Source: Hyphococcus sp. (lineage in GTDB: Bacteria > Pseudomonadota > Alphaproteobacteria > Caulobacterales > Parvularculaceae). Taken from it: a stretch of DNA of 64,000 bases. The stretch spans positions 1-64,000 of the forward strand of contig JAJFFY010000007.1 in NCBI GenBank assembly GCA_021776415.1, read 5' to 3'. Made by a program: the position numbers and the translations under genes. The stretch's first letter is position 1; each line of letters opens with the position of its first letter. Shown piece after piece: positions 54,951 through 64,000 of the stretch. The notes below the pieces were generated by a model. It did no database searches. It was given only the letters and a program-made list of their open reading frames with translations, and was not told where the DNA came from.

Positions 54951-55253
54951 ATGGTTAGCTTGAGGGATAGTGATCGTGACAAATTGGATGCTGCGGTGAT
55001 GCGTCGCCTCATTGCTCACCTTGACTCCAACAAAGATGTGCAGAATATCGATTTGATGATTTTGGCCGGATTTTGCCGAAATTGCCTCTCGAAATGGTAT
55101 ATGGCAGCGGGGGATGAGTACGGCGTCACCATTTCCAGCGAGGAAGCGCGCGAGTACATTTATGGTATGCCTTATGAACAATGGAAGGCGCAGTATCAAC
55201 GGCCTGCGACGTCGGAACAGCTAGCGGCGATGGAAAACCGAAAAAAAGACTGA
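54951..55253 (+). CDS. DUF1244 family protein
   Basis: The 100-residue protein has the DUF1244 pattern: AVMRRLIAHLDSNKDVQNIDLM, FCRNCLSKWY with two cysteines, and EAREYIYGMPYEQWKAQYQ. The family is common in Alpha- and Gammaproteobacteria with unknown function. ATG 54951 is chosen because GGAGGAGA lies 8 bases before it; an earlier ATG at 54933 overlaps that site. Confidence 0.85.
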   Translation: MVSLRDSDRDKLDAAVMRRLIAHLDSNKDVQNIDLMILAGFCRNCLSKWYMAAGDEYGVTISSEEAREYIYGMPYEQWKAQYQRPATSEQLAAMENRKKD

Positions 55254-55306
55254 CTGCGTCAAGCAATGCGGGCCTGGTCCGGCTAGTGTAATATAAGAAG
55301 CGAGAA

Positions 55307-55798
55307 ATGGTGGCATTGATTGATAAGCTTGAGCATGCACCCGCCCACCTGATCTGCGGGCGGCATAATAATCGTCCAGACGCGCTTTTGGAAATCCTGC
55401 ACGAGACGCAGGCGGCCGAAGGTTGGCTCAGTGACGATGCGCTTCGCACCATCGCCGACGTGCTCAATATTTCGCGTGCAGAGATCCATGGCGTCGTTAG
55501 CTTTTACCATGACTATAGGCGCGCGGCGCCGGCAAAACACTTCATCAAAATATGTCGCGCCGAGGCCTGCCAGGCGGTTGGGTCGGAGGCGCTTGCCGCT
55601 CACGCTGAGCAAAAATGGAATGTGTCCACAGGCTGCAAGAGTGCAGATGATCTAATTGGACTGGAAGCGGTTTACTGCCTTGGCAACTGTGCTCTTGGGC
55701 CGTCGGCGATGATTGACGGTGAGCTTTTTGGTCGGGTGACGCCAGAGCGCCTGGACGCGCTGGTTGAACGGTGTATCGAGAAAGCGGAGCGTGGGTGA
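55307..55798 (+). CDS. fdsG: NAD-dependent formate dehydrogenase gamma subunit
   Basis: The 163-residue NuoE-like subunit carries a [2Fe-2S] cluster in a thioredoxin-type domain: CRAEACQ and CLGNCALGP provide the four cysteines. The helical N-terminus contains LLEILHETQAAEGWLS and VVSFYHDY. It transfers electrons between FdsB and FdsA. Its stop shares one base with the fdsB start. Confidence 0.94.
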   Translation: MVALIDKLEHAPAHLICGRHNNRPDALLEILHETQAAEGWLSDDALRTIADVLNISRAEIHGVVSFYHDYRRAAPAKHFIKICRAEACQAVGSEALAAHAEQKWNVSTGCKSADDLIGLEAVYCLGNCALGPSAMIDGELFGRVTPERLDALVERCIEKAERG

Positions 55799-57339
55799 TG
55801 GCCGGCGGAACAATTAGGGTTTACGTGCCGTGCGATGCCGCCGCGATTTCTGTCGGTGCAGACGGTGCGGTAGCCGCCATTCGCCGCGAAGCAGACAGGC
55901 GCAAGATTGACCTTGAGATCGTCCGCAACGGTTCACGCGGCATGTTGTGGCTAGAGCCTTTGGTTGAGGTGGAAACCGGGGGCGGGCGGGTCGCCTATGG
56001 TCCGGTCGCGGATAGTGATGTTGCGTCGTTGTTTGACGCCGATTTTCTTAACGGCGGCGATCATGGGCTGGCGCAGGGGGTGACCGAAGAGATTTCCTAT
56101 TTAGCTAAACAAGAGCGCGTTACATTCGCACGCTGCGGTGTGATTGACCCTTTGAGCCTTGCAGATTTTGAGGCCAATGGGGGCCTTGTTGGGTTGCGCA
56201 AGGCGTTGGCGATGGAGCCAGTAGAGATTGTTGAAACGGTTACCGAGGCCGGCCTGCGCGGTCGCGGCGGCGCAGGTTTTCCAACCGGGATAAAATGGCG
56301 GACCGCGCACGAACAACCGGGGGACGAGAAATATATTTGCTGTAACGCCGACGAAGGCGATAGCGGCACGTTTGCTGACCGTATGTTGATGGAAGGCGAT
56401 CCGTTTATCTTGCTTGAGGGAATGGTGATCTCTGCGCGCGCCGTCGGCGCCGCGACCGGATATATTTATCTGCGTTCTGAATATCCCCATGCAGTTAAAA
56501 CCATGCGGCGTGCGGTCGACATCTGGCGCAAAGCGGGCCTCCTTGGCGACAATATTGACGGCTCCGATACGGGTTTTGATGTTCATATCCGCATTGGCGC
56601 GGGGGCTTATATCTGCGGCGAAGAAAGCTCAATGCTGGAAAGTCTTGAGGGCAAACGTGGCGAAGTGAAGGTGAAACCGCCAATCCCTGCGATCAAGGGG
56701 TTATTCGGCAAGCCGACGATCGTCAACAATGTCCTGACTCTGGCAACCACTCCGGTTATCTTAGCCAAAGGCGCGGCACATTATAAAAACTTTGGCGTCG
56801 GCCGTTCGCGCGGTACACAACCGTTTCAATTGGCGGGGGATATCGCGCAAGGCGGTCTCGTTGAAAAAGCATTCGGCGTTAGCTTGCGCGAGTTGCTCGA
56901 AGATTTTGGCGGCTGCACGCGTTCCGGCAAGCCTATACGGGCGGTCCAGGCGGGCGGACCGCTGGGCGCCTATATCCCGGTTCGAAATTTTGATGTAGAA
57001 ATGGAGTATGAAGCGCTGGCAAAGGCTGGCGCCATGCTTGGCCATGGTGGCATTGTGGTTTTTAACGATACTGTTGATATGGCGCGTCAGGCGCATTTCG
57101 CGATGGAATTTTGCGAGATTGAATCCTGTGGAAAATGCACTCCCTGCCGCATTGGTGCAGTGCGCGGCAAAGAAACGATTGATAAAATTATCACCGGTGA
57201 TAACCGTGCGGAAAACTTGAAAGTCCTTGATGATTTGTGTGAACTTATGACTGAAGCCTCGCTCTGCGCCATGGGTGGTCTGACGCCAATGCCGGTGCAA
57301 AGTGCAGTGAAGCATTTTCCGGAAGATTTTGGCGGGTAA
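55798..57339 (+). CDS. fdsB: NAD-dependent formate dehydrogenase beta subunit
   Basis: The 513-residue NuoF-like subunit binds FMN, NAD and a [4Fe-4S] cluster. An N-terminal extension (1-115) is followed by GRGGAGFPTGIKW (FMN/NAD), CNADEGDSGTFADR, GAGAYICGEESSML and the cluster cysteines in ESCGKCTPCRIGA with a later Cys in SLCAMGG. It reduces NAD+ with electrons from formate. ATG at 55798 fits the short overlap with fdsG. Confidence 0.95.
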   Translation: MAGGTIRVYVPCDAAAISVGADGAVAAIRREADRRKIDLEIVRNGSRGMLWLEPLVEVETGGGRVAYGPVADSDVASLFDADFLNGGDHGLAQGVTEEISYLAKQERVTFARCGVIDPLSLADFEANGGLVGLRKALAMEPVEIVETVTEAGLRGRGGAGFPTGIKWRTAHEQPGDEKYICCNADEGDSGTFADRMLMEGDPFILLEGMVISARAVGAATGYIYLRSEYPHAVKTMRRAVDIWRKAGLLGDNIDGSDTGFDVHIRIGAGAYICGEESSMLESLEGKRGEVKVKPPIPAIKGLFGKPTIVNNVLTLATTPVILAKGAAHYKNFGVGRSRGTQPFQLAGDIAQGGLVEKAFGVSLRELLEDFGGCTRSGKPIRAVQAGGPLGAYIPVRNFDVEMEYEALAKAGAMLGHGGIVVFNDTVDMARQAHFAMEFCEIESCGKCTPCRIGAVRGKETIDKIITGDNRAENLKVLDDLCELMTEASLCAMGGLTPMPVQSAVKHFPEDFGG

Positions 57340-57362
57340 CGCCAGTTTGTCGAGGAAGCAAG

Positions 57363-60203
57363 ATGCCTATTCTTCGAGAAAAAGATTTTGGCACTCCGGA
57401 TGTGGATGTTGCCGGTACGGTTTCGGTTGAGATTGACGGCCATGCATTGAGTGTTCCTGCCGGCGTTTCTGTGATGCGCGCGGCCGCAATTGCCGGGCTC
57501 TCAATCCCAAAACTTTGTGCTACGGATCAGCTAAAGGCGTTTGGTTCCTGCCGGCTCTGTGTAGTTGAAGTTGAAGGCCGGAAGGGAACGCCGGCTTCGT
57601 GCACGACACTGGTCGAAGACGGCATGAAAATCCATACTCAAACAAAAAGGCTCGCAAAACTGCGCCGCGGCGTGATGGAGCTTTATATTTCCGACCACCC
57701 GCTTGATTGTTTGACCTGCTCGGACAATGGAGATTGTGAGCTTCAGGATATGGCTGGTGCGGTGGGCCTGCGTCATGTTCGCTACGGCTATGCGGGCGAT
57801 AACCATCTGGATGCTGAAAAAGATGAGAGCAACCCCTATTTCACATTTGATCCGTCGAAATGCATTGTCTGCTCACGCTGCGTACGCGCCTGTGATGAAG
57901 TCCAGGGCACGCTTGCGCTGACTATTGAGGGCCGGGGCTTTGGCTCGAAAGTTTCGGTCTCTATGGGTGAGGACTTTTTCGATTCTGAGTGCGTTTCCTG
58001 CGGCGCTTGCGTTCAGGTTTGTCCGACGGCGACGTTGCAGGAGAAATCTGTCATTGATCATGGCGTGCCTGATCGCACGGTGTTGACGACCTGCGCTTAT
58101 TGCGGCGTTGGCTGCTCGTTTAAAGCTGAAATTAAAGGTGATCAGGTTGTGCGCATGACGCCATATAAGGATGGTAAAGCCAATCACGGGCATTCTTGCG
58201 TCAAAGGCCGCTTCGCCTGGGGGTATGCAACGCATAAGGACCGGATCACCAAACCAATGATCCGTGAGACCATTACGGATCCATGGCGTGAAGTTTCCTG
58301 GGATGAAGCGATTGGTTATGCGGCAAGCCGCCTCAAAGCCACCCAAGAAAAACATGGCCGCAAATCTATCGGTGCGATTTCATCTTCCCGCTGCACCATT
58401 GAAGAGGTCTGGCTGGTTCAAAAGATGGTACGCACTGCGTTTTCAAATAACAATATCGACACCTGCGCGCGGGTCTGTCATTCGCCGACGGGCTATGGGC
58501 TGAAGCAAACCTTCGGCACATCCGCAGGCACTCAGGATTTCGATTCTGTTGCTGAGGCCGACACGATCATGGTGATTGGCGCCAATCCGACGGATGCGCA
58601 CCCGGTGTTTGCCTCGCAGATGAAACGACGTTTGCGCGAAGGCGCCAAGCTCATCGTTGCCGATCCGCGCGCGATCGATCTTGTTCGTTCGCCACATATT
58701 GAGGCGGCGCACCATTTACCGCTTAGGCCGGGTACGAATGTTGCGCTGATTAACGCCTTTTCCCACGTCGCCGCCGTTGAGGGGTTTATTGATGAAGCAT
58801 TTGTTGAAGAACGCTGCGATCTTGAGACCTTCCGAGAATGGCTCGGCTTTATAAAGTCCGCTGAAAATTCGCCGGAGGCGGTGGCTAAGATAACAGGCGT
58901 GCCGGCTGAGGATATCCGCTCCGCTGCAAGGCTTTATGCGGGAAGTAAAAATTCGGCAATCTATTACGGGCTCGGCGTTACCGAACACAGTCAGGGCTCA
59001 ACCATGGTCATGGGGCTGGCCAACCTTGCCATGACAACCGGCAATATCGGCCGCCGAGGGGTCGGGGTTAACCCGCTCCGTGGGCAGAATAATGTTCAGG
59101 GCTCGTGCGACATGGGATCCTTTCCGCACGAGTTCTCCGGATACCGCCCTGTCTCTGACGACGGCGTGCGCGCTATCTTCGAAAAGGCCTGGGGCCGGAG
59201 CCAAGATCCGGAGCCCGGTTATCGCATCCCCAACATGTTTGACGAGGCCTGCGCTGGCTCGTTCATGGGACTTTATATTCAAGGCGAGGATGTCGCTCAG
59301 TCCGACCCGGACACTAAGCATGTGGAGACTGCGCTCAAGGCGCTGGACGTTCTCATCGTTCAGGATCTTTTCCTCAACGAGACCGCGCGCTTCGCTCATG
59401 TCTTCCTGCCGGGCACTTCATTTCTAGAAAAAGATGGCTGCTTTATTAATGCCGAGCGCCGAATTAATCGCGTGCGTCCGGTAATGAAGTCGCAAACCGG
59501 CAAAGATGAATGGGAAGTGACGCAAGACCTCGCCCGTGCGCTCGGCTATGAAATGGGTCACAGTTCGGCTTCGGCAATCATGGACGAAATCGCGGCGCTG
59601 ACACCGACTTTCAAATATGTTTCCTACAAGCTGCTTGATAAAGAAGGCAGTGTTCAATGGCCATGTAATGACGCTTCGCCGGATGGCACGCCGATTATGC
59701 ATGTTGACGGTTTTGTGCGCGGCAAGGGAGCCTTCGTTGTCACCGAATATGTGCCGACGGAAGAAAAAACAAACCGCAAATTCCCCCTGATACTGACCAC
59801 AGGACGCACCTTAAGCCAGTATAATGTCGGTGCACAAACACGGCGTACGGAGAATGTTGAATGGTGGGAAGAGGATGTTCTGGAAATCCACCCCTCTGAC
59901 GCCGAAACGCGCGGTGTGCGCGACGGGCAATGGGTGTCGATCCGCAGCCGCAAAGGGGAAACCAGCCTGCGCGCGGTGATCTCTGAGCGCATGGCGCCGG
60001 GCGTCGTCTACACGACGTTCCACTATCCGCAATCCGGCGCTAATGTGGTGACAACTGAGCTTTCCGATTGGGCGACGCAATGTCCGGAATACAAGGTGAC
60101 GGCAGTGCAAGTTACGCCGGCAAACCACAAGTCGGACTGGCAAAATGCTTATGAACGTGAAGCGCCGGGCTATCGTAAGATCGCTAAGATACCGGCTGAA
60201 TAG
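57363..60203 (+). CDS. fdsA: NAD-dependent formate dehydrogenase alpha subunit (Mo/W)
   Basis: The 946-residue catalytic subunit oxidises formate to CO2. A NuoG-like N-terminus has [2Fe-2S] (CRLCVVEV region), His-Cys3 (HPLDCLTCSDNGDC) and two [4Fe-4S] sites (CIVCSRCVRACDE, CVSCGACVQVCP). The molybdopterin domain then begins with a [4Fe-4S] in CAYCGVGC. The metal ligand is Cys372 in CARVCHSP, so no selenocysteine is needed. HPVFASQMKRR and RGQNNVQGSCDMG bind the cofactor. Confidence 0.96.
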   Translation: MPILREKDFGTPDVDVAGTVSVEIDGHALSVPAGVSVMRAAAIAGLSIPKLCATDQLKAFGSCRLCVVEVEGRKGTPASCTTLVEDGMKIHTQTKRLAKLRRGVMELYISDHPLDCLTCSDNGDCELQDMAGAVGLRHVRYGYAGDNHLDAEKDESNPYFTFDPSKCIVCSRCVRACDEVQGTLALTIEGRGFGSKVSVSMGEDFFDSECVSCGACVQVCPTATLQEKSVIDHGVPDRTVLTTCAYCGVGCSFKAEIKGDQVVRMTPYKDGKANHGHSCVKGRFAWGYATHKDRITKPMIRETITDPWREVSWDEAIGYAASRLKATQEKHGRKSIGAISSSRCTIEEVWLVQKMVRTAFSNNNIDTCARVCHSPTGYGLKQTFGTSAGTQDFDSVAEADTIMVIGANPTDAHPVFASQMKRRLREGAKLIVADPRAIDLVRSPHIEAAHHLPLRPGTNVALINAFSHVAAVEGFIDEAFVEERCDLETFREWLGFIKSAENSPEAVAKITGVPAEDIRSAARLYAGSKNSAIYYGLGVTEHSQGSTMVMGLANLAMTTGNIGRRGVGVNPLRGQNNVQGSCDMGSFPHEFSGYRPVSDDGVRAIFEKAWGRSQDPEPGYRIPNMFDEACAGSFMGLYIQGEDVAQSDPDTKHVETALKALDVLIVQDLFLNETARFAHVFLPGTSFLEKDGCFINAERRINRVRPVMKSQTGKDEWEVTQDLARALGYEMGHSSASAIMDEIAALTPTFKYVSYKLLDKEGSVQWPCNDASPDGTPIMHVDGFVRGKGAFVVTEYVPTEEKTNRKFPLILTTGRTLSQYNVGAQTRRTENVEWWEEDVLEIHPSDAETRGVRDGQWVSIRSRKGETSLRAVISERMAPGVVYTTFHYPQSGANVVTTELSDWATQCPEYKVTAVQVTPANHKSDWQNAYEREAPGYRKIAKIPAE

Positions 60204-60208
60204 GGCCT

Positions 60209-61012
60209 ATGTTTCCCGTCAAAGTAATCGGCAAGGCGGCGGCGCCAGATAGCCGGACCGCCATCCGTGCAGCCGACGGCGTGCAAGAGCAGTGGCGCGT
60301 GCCGGAAGAAACCCCTGTCGCCTTGGTTTACAATCGGCGCAATTATGCAGTGATGTTAGCGACGCCGCAGGATCTAGTTGATTTTGCCGTCGGATTTTCT
60401 CTGACGGAACGCATTGTCGGATCAGTCAAAGACATTCTTGGTCTTGATATCATCCATACCGATCGCGGCGCCGATTTGCGGGTGCGGATTGCCGAGCACT
60501 ATCTTGAGCTGTTCGATCTGCGTCAGCGGCGTCGCAACCTGCCGGGCAATACCGGTTGTGGCGTTTGTGGTCTTGAAAACGCCGATGCGTTTTTTGAACC
60601 CTTGCCGAAGGTCGCAACTGAGAAAACCTCACTCAACTTGTCGGCAGTTTCAAAGGCGATTGAAGCGCTCCCTGGACGCCAACCGATCAATCAGCAAACG
60701 CGTTCAGTTCACGCCGCTGCCTGGGTCAACTATGACGGCTCTATACTGCATGTACGCGAAGATGTGGGCCGTCACAATGCGCTCGACAAGCTGCTTGGCG
60801 CTCTGGCGCTGGAAGGCGTAGACATAAAGAACGGATTTGTTTTGGTGTCGAGCCGGTGTTCCTATGAACTGATCGAAAAAGCAGCGCGCAGCGGTGTGAC
60901 CGCGCTGGCCTCGATCTCCAGCCCGACGGGTTTTGCTTTGCGCAAAGCGGCGGAGGCCAATATGGCGCTTTACGCGCGCACGGCTACAGGGGTTGGCGAA
61001 CTTGCCTGCTAG
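60209..61012 (+). CDS. fdhD: Formate dehydrogenase accessory sulfurtransferase
   Basis: The 267-residue FdhD (FdsC) passes sulfur to the Mo-bis-MGD cofactor of FdsA. The sulfur-carrying cysteines lie in NTGCGVCGLENAD. Other marks are REDVGRHNALDKL and SSRCSYELIEKAARSG. It follows fdsA by 5 bases. The small delta subunit gene fdsD, which often follows, is not found in the next 320 bases. Confidence 0.94.
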   Translation: MFPVKVIGKAAAPDSRTAIRAADGVQEQWRVPEETPVALVYNRRNYAVMLATPQDLVDFAVGFSLTERIVGSVKDILGLDIIHTDRGADLRVRIAEHYLELFDLRQRRRNLPGNTGCGVCGLENADAFFEPLPKVATEKTSLNLSAVSKAIEALPGRQPINQQTRSVHAAAWVNYDGSILHVREDVGRHNALDKLLGALALEGVDIKNGFVLVSSRCSYELIEKAARSGVTALASISSPTGFALRKAAEANMALYARTATGVGELAC

Positions 61013-61332
61013 CGCATGATAGTCACTATTATATAATGCTTGCTGAGTTCTCGCAGCGCTTGGGGGCGGGTCGGTTAAGAGTGAATTCTAACGCAGTCGG
61101 GGATTTCCTGGCAGATAAATAACAAATACTGCGGTGAATTTGGAGAATGATATCATTTAGGCAAAAGATCGTTCAGCCGGCTGGCCGCATCATCGCGAAT
61201 AAGTAAGGATGAAGTTCACCAGATCGCTCTGGCGCGTATCGAGACGATTAGAGATGGCCAACAATCTGAACTAGCCCGTTGGCGGTATCGACATAAAATG
61301 GGAACGGCCTAGTTAACGCCGTCAGGATTCAA
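61013..61332. other. Gene-free spacer between fdhD and fhs
   Basis: No gene is called. One frame near 61150-61310 reads protein-like (ALARIETIRDGQQSELARW ending at TAG) but has no usable start, so a remnant is possible. An fdsD-type small subunit is not seen. The fhs ATG has only a weak AGGA-type site. Confidence 0.4.
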
Positions 61333-63033
61333 ATGACCGACAATACGCTTCCGCCGCCAGGCGCTCCTGATATTGAAATTGCCCGCGCCGCAAGCATGAA
61401 GCCGATCTTGCCGCTTGCAGAAGAACGGCTTGGTGTGCCGACTGATGCACTCGTTCCTTATGGTCACCACAAAGCGAAGCTGACGCTCGACTATATTGCT
61501 TCAATCCAGGATCGGCCCAAAGGCAAGCTCGTACTCGTCACCGCGATCACGCCGACGCCGGCGGGCGAGGGCAAGACAACCACCAGCGTCGGTCTCAATG
61601 ACGGACTTAACAAAATCGGTGTCAAGTCGATGGTGTGTTTGCGCGAGCCGTCGCTAGGCCCATGTTTTGGCATGAAGGGCGGCGCTGCCGGTGGAGGGCG
61701 CGCGCAAGTCATACCAATGGAAGATATTAATCTCCATTTTAATGGCGATTTTCATGCGATTACATCTGCACACAGTCTTTTAGCGGCGCTGCTCGATAAC
61801 CATCTCCATTGGGGCAATGAGCAGAATATTGATCCACGGCGGATCAGCTGGCGCCGTGTTGTTGATATGAACGACAGGGCGCTTCGCAACATTAATGTCG
61901 GGCTGGGCGGCCCGGCGCATGGCGTGCCGCGAGAAAGCGGGTTTGATATTACCGTTGCTTCTGAGATCATGGCGATCCTGTGTCTGGCGAACGACCTTGT
62001 CGATCTGCAGCGCCGAATCGGTAAAATTATCATCGCGCGCCGACGGGATAAAAGTCCCGTGACCGCACTAGATATTGGCGCTGACGGTGCGATGGCGGTG
62101 CTCTTGAAAGATGCGCTGCAACCCAATCTTGTCCAGAGTATTGAGCATAACCTGGCATTTATTCACGGCGGACCGTTCGCGAATATTGCTCATGGTTGCA
62201 ACTCCGTAATGGCGACGAACACAGCGTTGCTGCTTGCGGATGTGGTTGTTACCGAAGCAGGATTTGGTGCAGACTTAGGCGCTGAGAAATTTCTCGACAT
62301 TAAATGTCGACAGTCCGGTCTGCGACCGGACGCGATAGTGCTCGTCGCCACCATACGGGCGTTGAAAATGCAGGGCGGCATCGCCAAGGGCGATCTTGGG
62401 TCGCCAAACGCCAGCGCTATTGAGCGCGGCTCAGTCAATATCATCCGACATATCGATAATTTAAAAAAATATGGGGTGATACCGGTCGTTGCGATCAATC
62501 ATTTCGTCAAGGATACCGACGAAGAAATCGCCGTACTGCAAAGCATTTGTGAGGAGCAGGGCGTACGGTTCGCGATTGCCAGACATTGGGCGGAGGGGGG
62601 TGCGGGTGCTGTTACGCTTGCTGAGGCAGTTAGAGACCAGCTCGATTCCGGATCGCCTGAAGTAAACCTTCTTTATCCTGATGAAATGCCGCTGACCGAA
62701 AAGATTGAAGCCGTTGCAACAAAGATCTATGGCGCGGCGGGAATATCTCTGAACGCGTCCGCAGCGCGAAGCGTCAAGGAGTTTGAAACGCTGGGCTATG
62801 GCAATTTGCCGGTTTGTATCGCCAAAACCCAGTACAGCTTTTCGACGGACCAAAGCCTTCTCGGCGCGCCTTCAGGCCATACGCTAGAAGTGCGTGAGGT
62901 GCGGCTATCAGCTGGCGCCGGATTTGTGGTGGCGGTGTGCGGTGATATCATGACCATGCCGGGCTTGCCGCGTAAGCCTGCAGCGTTAGAGATCGGTTTA
63001 GATGAGAATGGTGAAATTGTTGGCCTCACCTAA
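61333..63033 (+). CDS. fhs: Formate-tetrahydrofolate ligase
   Basis: The 566-residue enzyme makes 10-formyl-THF from formate, ATP and THF. The P-loop-like [16 protein letters not shown] (residues about 72-87) is diagnostic. [35 protein letters not shown] and [19 protein letters not shown] are family blocks. Length is normal. With folD it allows formate carbon to enter the one-carbon pool, while FdsGBA can burn it for NADH. Confidence 0.96.
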   Translation: MTDNTLPPPGAPDIEIARAASMKPILPLAEERLGVPTDALVPYGHHKAKLTLDYIASIQDRPKGKLVLVTAITPTPAGEGKTTTSVGLNDGLNKIGVKSMVCLREPSLGPCFGMKGGAAGGGRAQVIPMEDINLHFNGDFHAITSAHSLLAALLDNHLHWGNEQNIDPRRISWRRVVDMNDRALRNINVGLGGPAHGVPRESGFDITVASEIMAILCLANDLVDLQRRIGKIIIARRRDKSPVTALDIGADGAMAVLLKDALQPNLVQSIEHNLAFIHGGPFANIAHGCNSVMATNTALLLADVVVTEAGFGADLGAEKFLDIKCRQSGLRPDAIVLVATIRALKMQGGIAKGDLGSPNASAIERGSVNIIRHIDNLKKYGVIPVVAINHFVKDTDEEIAVLQSICEEQGVRFAIARHWAEGGAGAVTLAEAVRDQLDSGSPEVNLLYPDEMPLTEKIEAVATKIYGAAGISLNASAARSVKEFETLGYGNLPVCIAKTQYSFSTDQSLLGAPSGHTLEVREVRLSAGAGFVVAVCGDIMTMPGLPRKPAALEIGLDENGEIVGLT

Positions 63034-63085
63034 TCGAGTTTGCCCCCTGAGCTACAGGAAAGCACAATCAGTATTTATTTCGGGC

Positions 63086-64000
63086 TTAAGAAACGACGCA
63101 GTCGCGCCCTTGTTCTTTTGCCTTACTCATTGCGGCGTCGGCAGCTCTGATCAGCTCGTCTGGGGATTCTGAATTTTGTGATTCGACAACACCAAACGAC
63201 ATGGTCATGCGCCCGAGATTATCATTGGTCGTCTTGTTGACCAGCTTTCTTTTACCGATAGAAACCCGAATGTTGTCCGCGAATGCAGCGGCGTCGGAAA
63301 GAGTTTTGTTGGGTAGCGCAAGCACAAACTCATTTCCGCCATAACGCGCAAAAAGGTCTTGACTCTTGACGTTTTCTCGAAGGACATGGCCAACTAGCTT
63401 TAACACTTGATCCCCAATTTGGTGGCCCCACTTGTCATTAAATTTCCTGAAGTGATCGATGTCAGCTACGATAAAGCACAGAGGTTTTTTTTCTGTGCGC
63501 ATAGCTGCTAGCAATTTTGGGGCAACAGTATCAAAATAGCGGCGGTTATGTAATTTTGTAAGCGGGTCGGTGTTGGCGTCGGAAACGACTTTTCCAATCG
63601 ATTGCTGCAAGGAAGAAATTTGAGCTATCGCACGCGCTAAATTTTCTTCAAGCTTGCTATTTTGCTCAATAGCTTTTTGCGCAGCCCCAACTAGGGATGA
63701 AAAAACCTCTTCTACTTCAGAATCGCGATCAATAGAGGCGTCAGCTTTTTGAGACAGGCCGGACAAGTCTTCGCGAAACTCTTTTGCTGATGAGCCAAAC
63801 GTGACTGCAAGTTCTTTTAACGTATTAGTTTCTTGCAACATGTCGCCAGCAAAATGCTCAACTCTTTTTGTAGACTGAGAGATTTCGAAATATTTCTCAT
63901 GCATATCCTTCAGAAAATATTCATCGACCTGCTTTTGAGAATTTATTCTATTTTCGATCTCTAGAGCGAGATCGTAATTCTTTTTTTCTAGATAGGAAAA
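63086..64000 (-). CDS. Diguanylate cyclase (GGDEF), N-terminus outside window
   Basis: The frame is open to the window edge, so the N-terminus is missing. The visible 304 residues have a helical/coiled-coil region (about 1-150) and a C-terminal GGDEF domain with DPLTKLHNRRYFD, FIVADIDHFRKFND and the active-site loop GGNEF. GG(D/E/N)EF variants such as GGNEF can still be active. The inhibitory I-site RxxD reads KSQD, so product inhibition may be weak. No EAL domain follows. It would make cyclic di-GMP for surface/motility control. Confidence 0.88.
   Translation of the reverse strand, partial: FSYLEKKNYDLALEIENRINSQKQVDEYFLKDMHEKYFEISQSTKRVEHFAGDMLQETNTLKELAVTFGSSAKEFREDLSGLSQKADASIDRDSEVEEVFSSLVGAAQKAIEQNSKLEENLARAIAQISSLQQSIGKVVSDANTDPLTKLHNRRYFDTVAPKLLAAMRTEKKPLCFIVADIDHFRKFNDKWGHQIGDQVLKLVGHVLRENVKSQDLFARYGGNEFVLALPNKTLSDAAAFADNIRVSIGKRKLVNKTTNDNLGRMTMSFGVVESQNSESPDELIRAADAAMSKAKEQGRDCVVS

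Overview
The window is a piece of an alphaproteobacterial chromosome. The gene families point there: an IalB-like periplasmic protein, a DUF1244 protein, a complete ccoNOQP-ccoGHIS (fixNOQP-fixGHIS) set, a GlpSTPQUV-type glycerol ABC transporter as described in rhizobia, malate synthase A, NAD-dependent FdsGBA-type formate dehydrogenase, and RIME-like palindromic repeats. Coding is dense, moderately GC-rich and mostly housekeeping, so the organism looks like a free-living aerobe that can respire at low oxygen. I cannot assign a genus; a marine Hyphomonadaceae/Parvularculaceae-type bacterium would fit. No prophage, integrase, transposase or CRISPR array is visible.

Layout: (1) 1-3.5 kb: the tail of a GIY-YIG-like gene, a palindromic repeat, a gene-free stretch with strong RNA folding potential, and small secreted or membrane proteins including an Hcp-like protein with a Sec signal and a 29-residue hydrophobic microprotein. 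(2) 3.5-9.4 kb: two hybrid sensor kinases facing away from each other (a receiver-kinase and a BarA-like kinase), an XRE/S24-like repressor, and gph. (3) 9.6-19.2 kb: metabolic genes glmU, rpiA, gor, aceB, ialB-like and acnA, separated by unusually hairpin-rich spacers. (4) 19.3-26.2 kb: an outer-membrane-type protein plus membrane GT2 glycosyltransferase, dapF, tdk and a strongly diverged PEP-carboxylase-like gene. (5) 26.5-34.9 kb: tRNA-Ser(CGA) and the full cbb3 oxidase structural and assembly operon. (6) 35.9-45.3 kb: a TetR regulator, a TonB-dependent receptor, an ethanolamine-type APC permease, a glutamine-synthetase-like ligase, an aldehyde dehydrogenase and an iron-dependent alcohol dehydrogenase. 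Matching 16-bp palindromes lie upstream of tetR and of the receptor. (7) 45.4-53.5 kb: a glycerol-type ABC transporter (six genes), a membrane-anchored alpha/beta hydrolase and a glycerophosphodiester phosphodiesterase. (8) 53.8-63.0 kb: a one-carbon block of folD, fdsGBA, fdhD and fhs. (9) The window ends inside a GGDEF protein.

The most interesting part is 35.9-53.5 kb. The enzyme set after the TetR/TonB pair has the right chemistry to take an amino-alcohol such as ethanolamine, cap its amine with gamma-glutamate, and oxidise the free alcohol to aldehyde and then acid without B12 or a microcompartment. Beside it sit glycerol uptake and glycerophosphodiesterase genes, so the whole stretch may form a glycerophospholipid head-group and backbone salvage island. 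This is inference from family membership and chemistry. The alternative is a catabolic island for some other primary amine.
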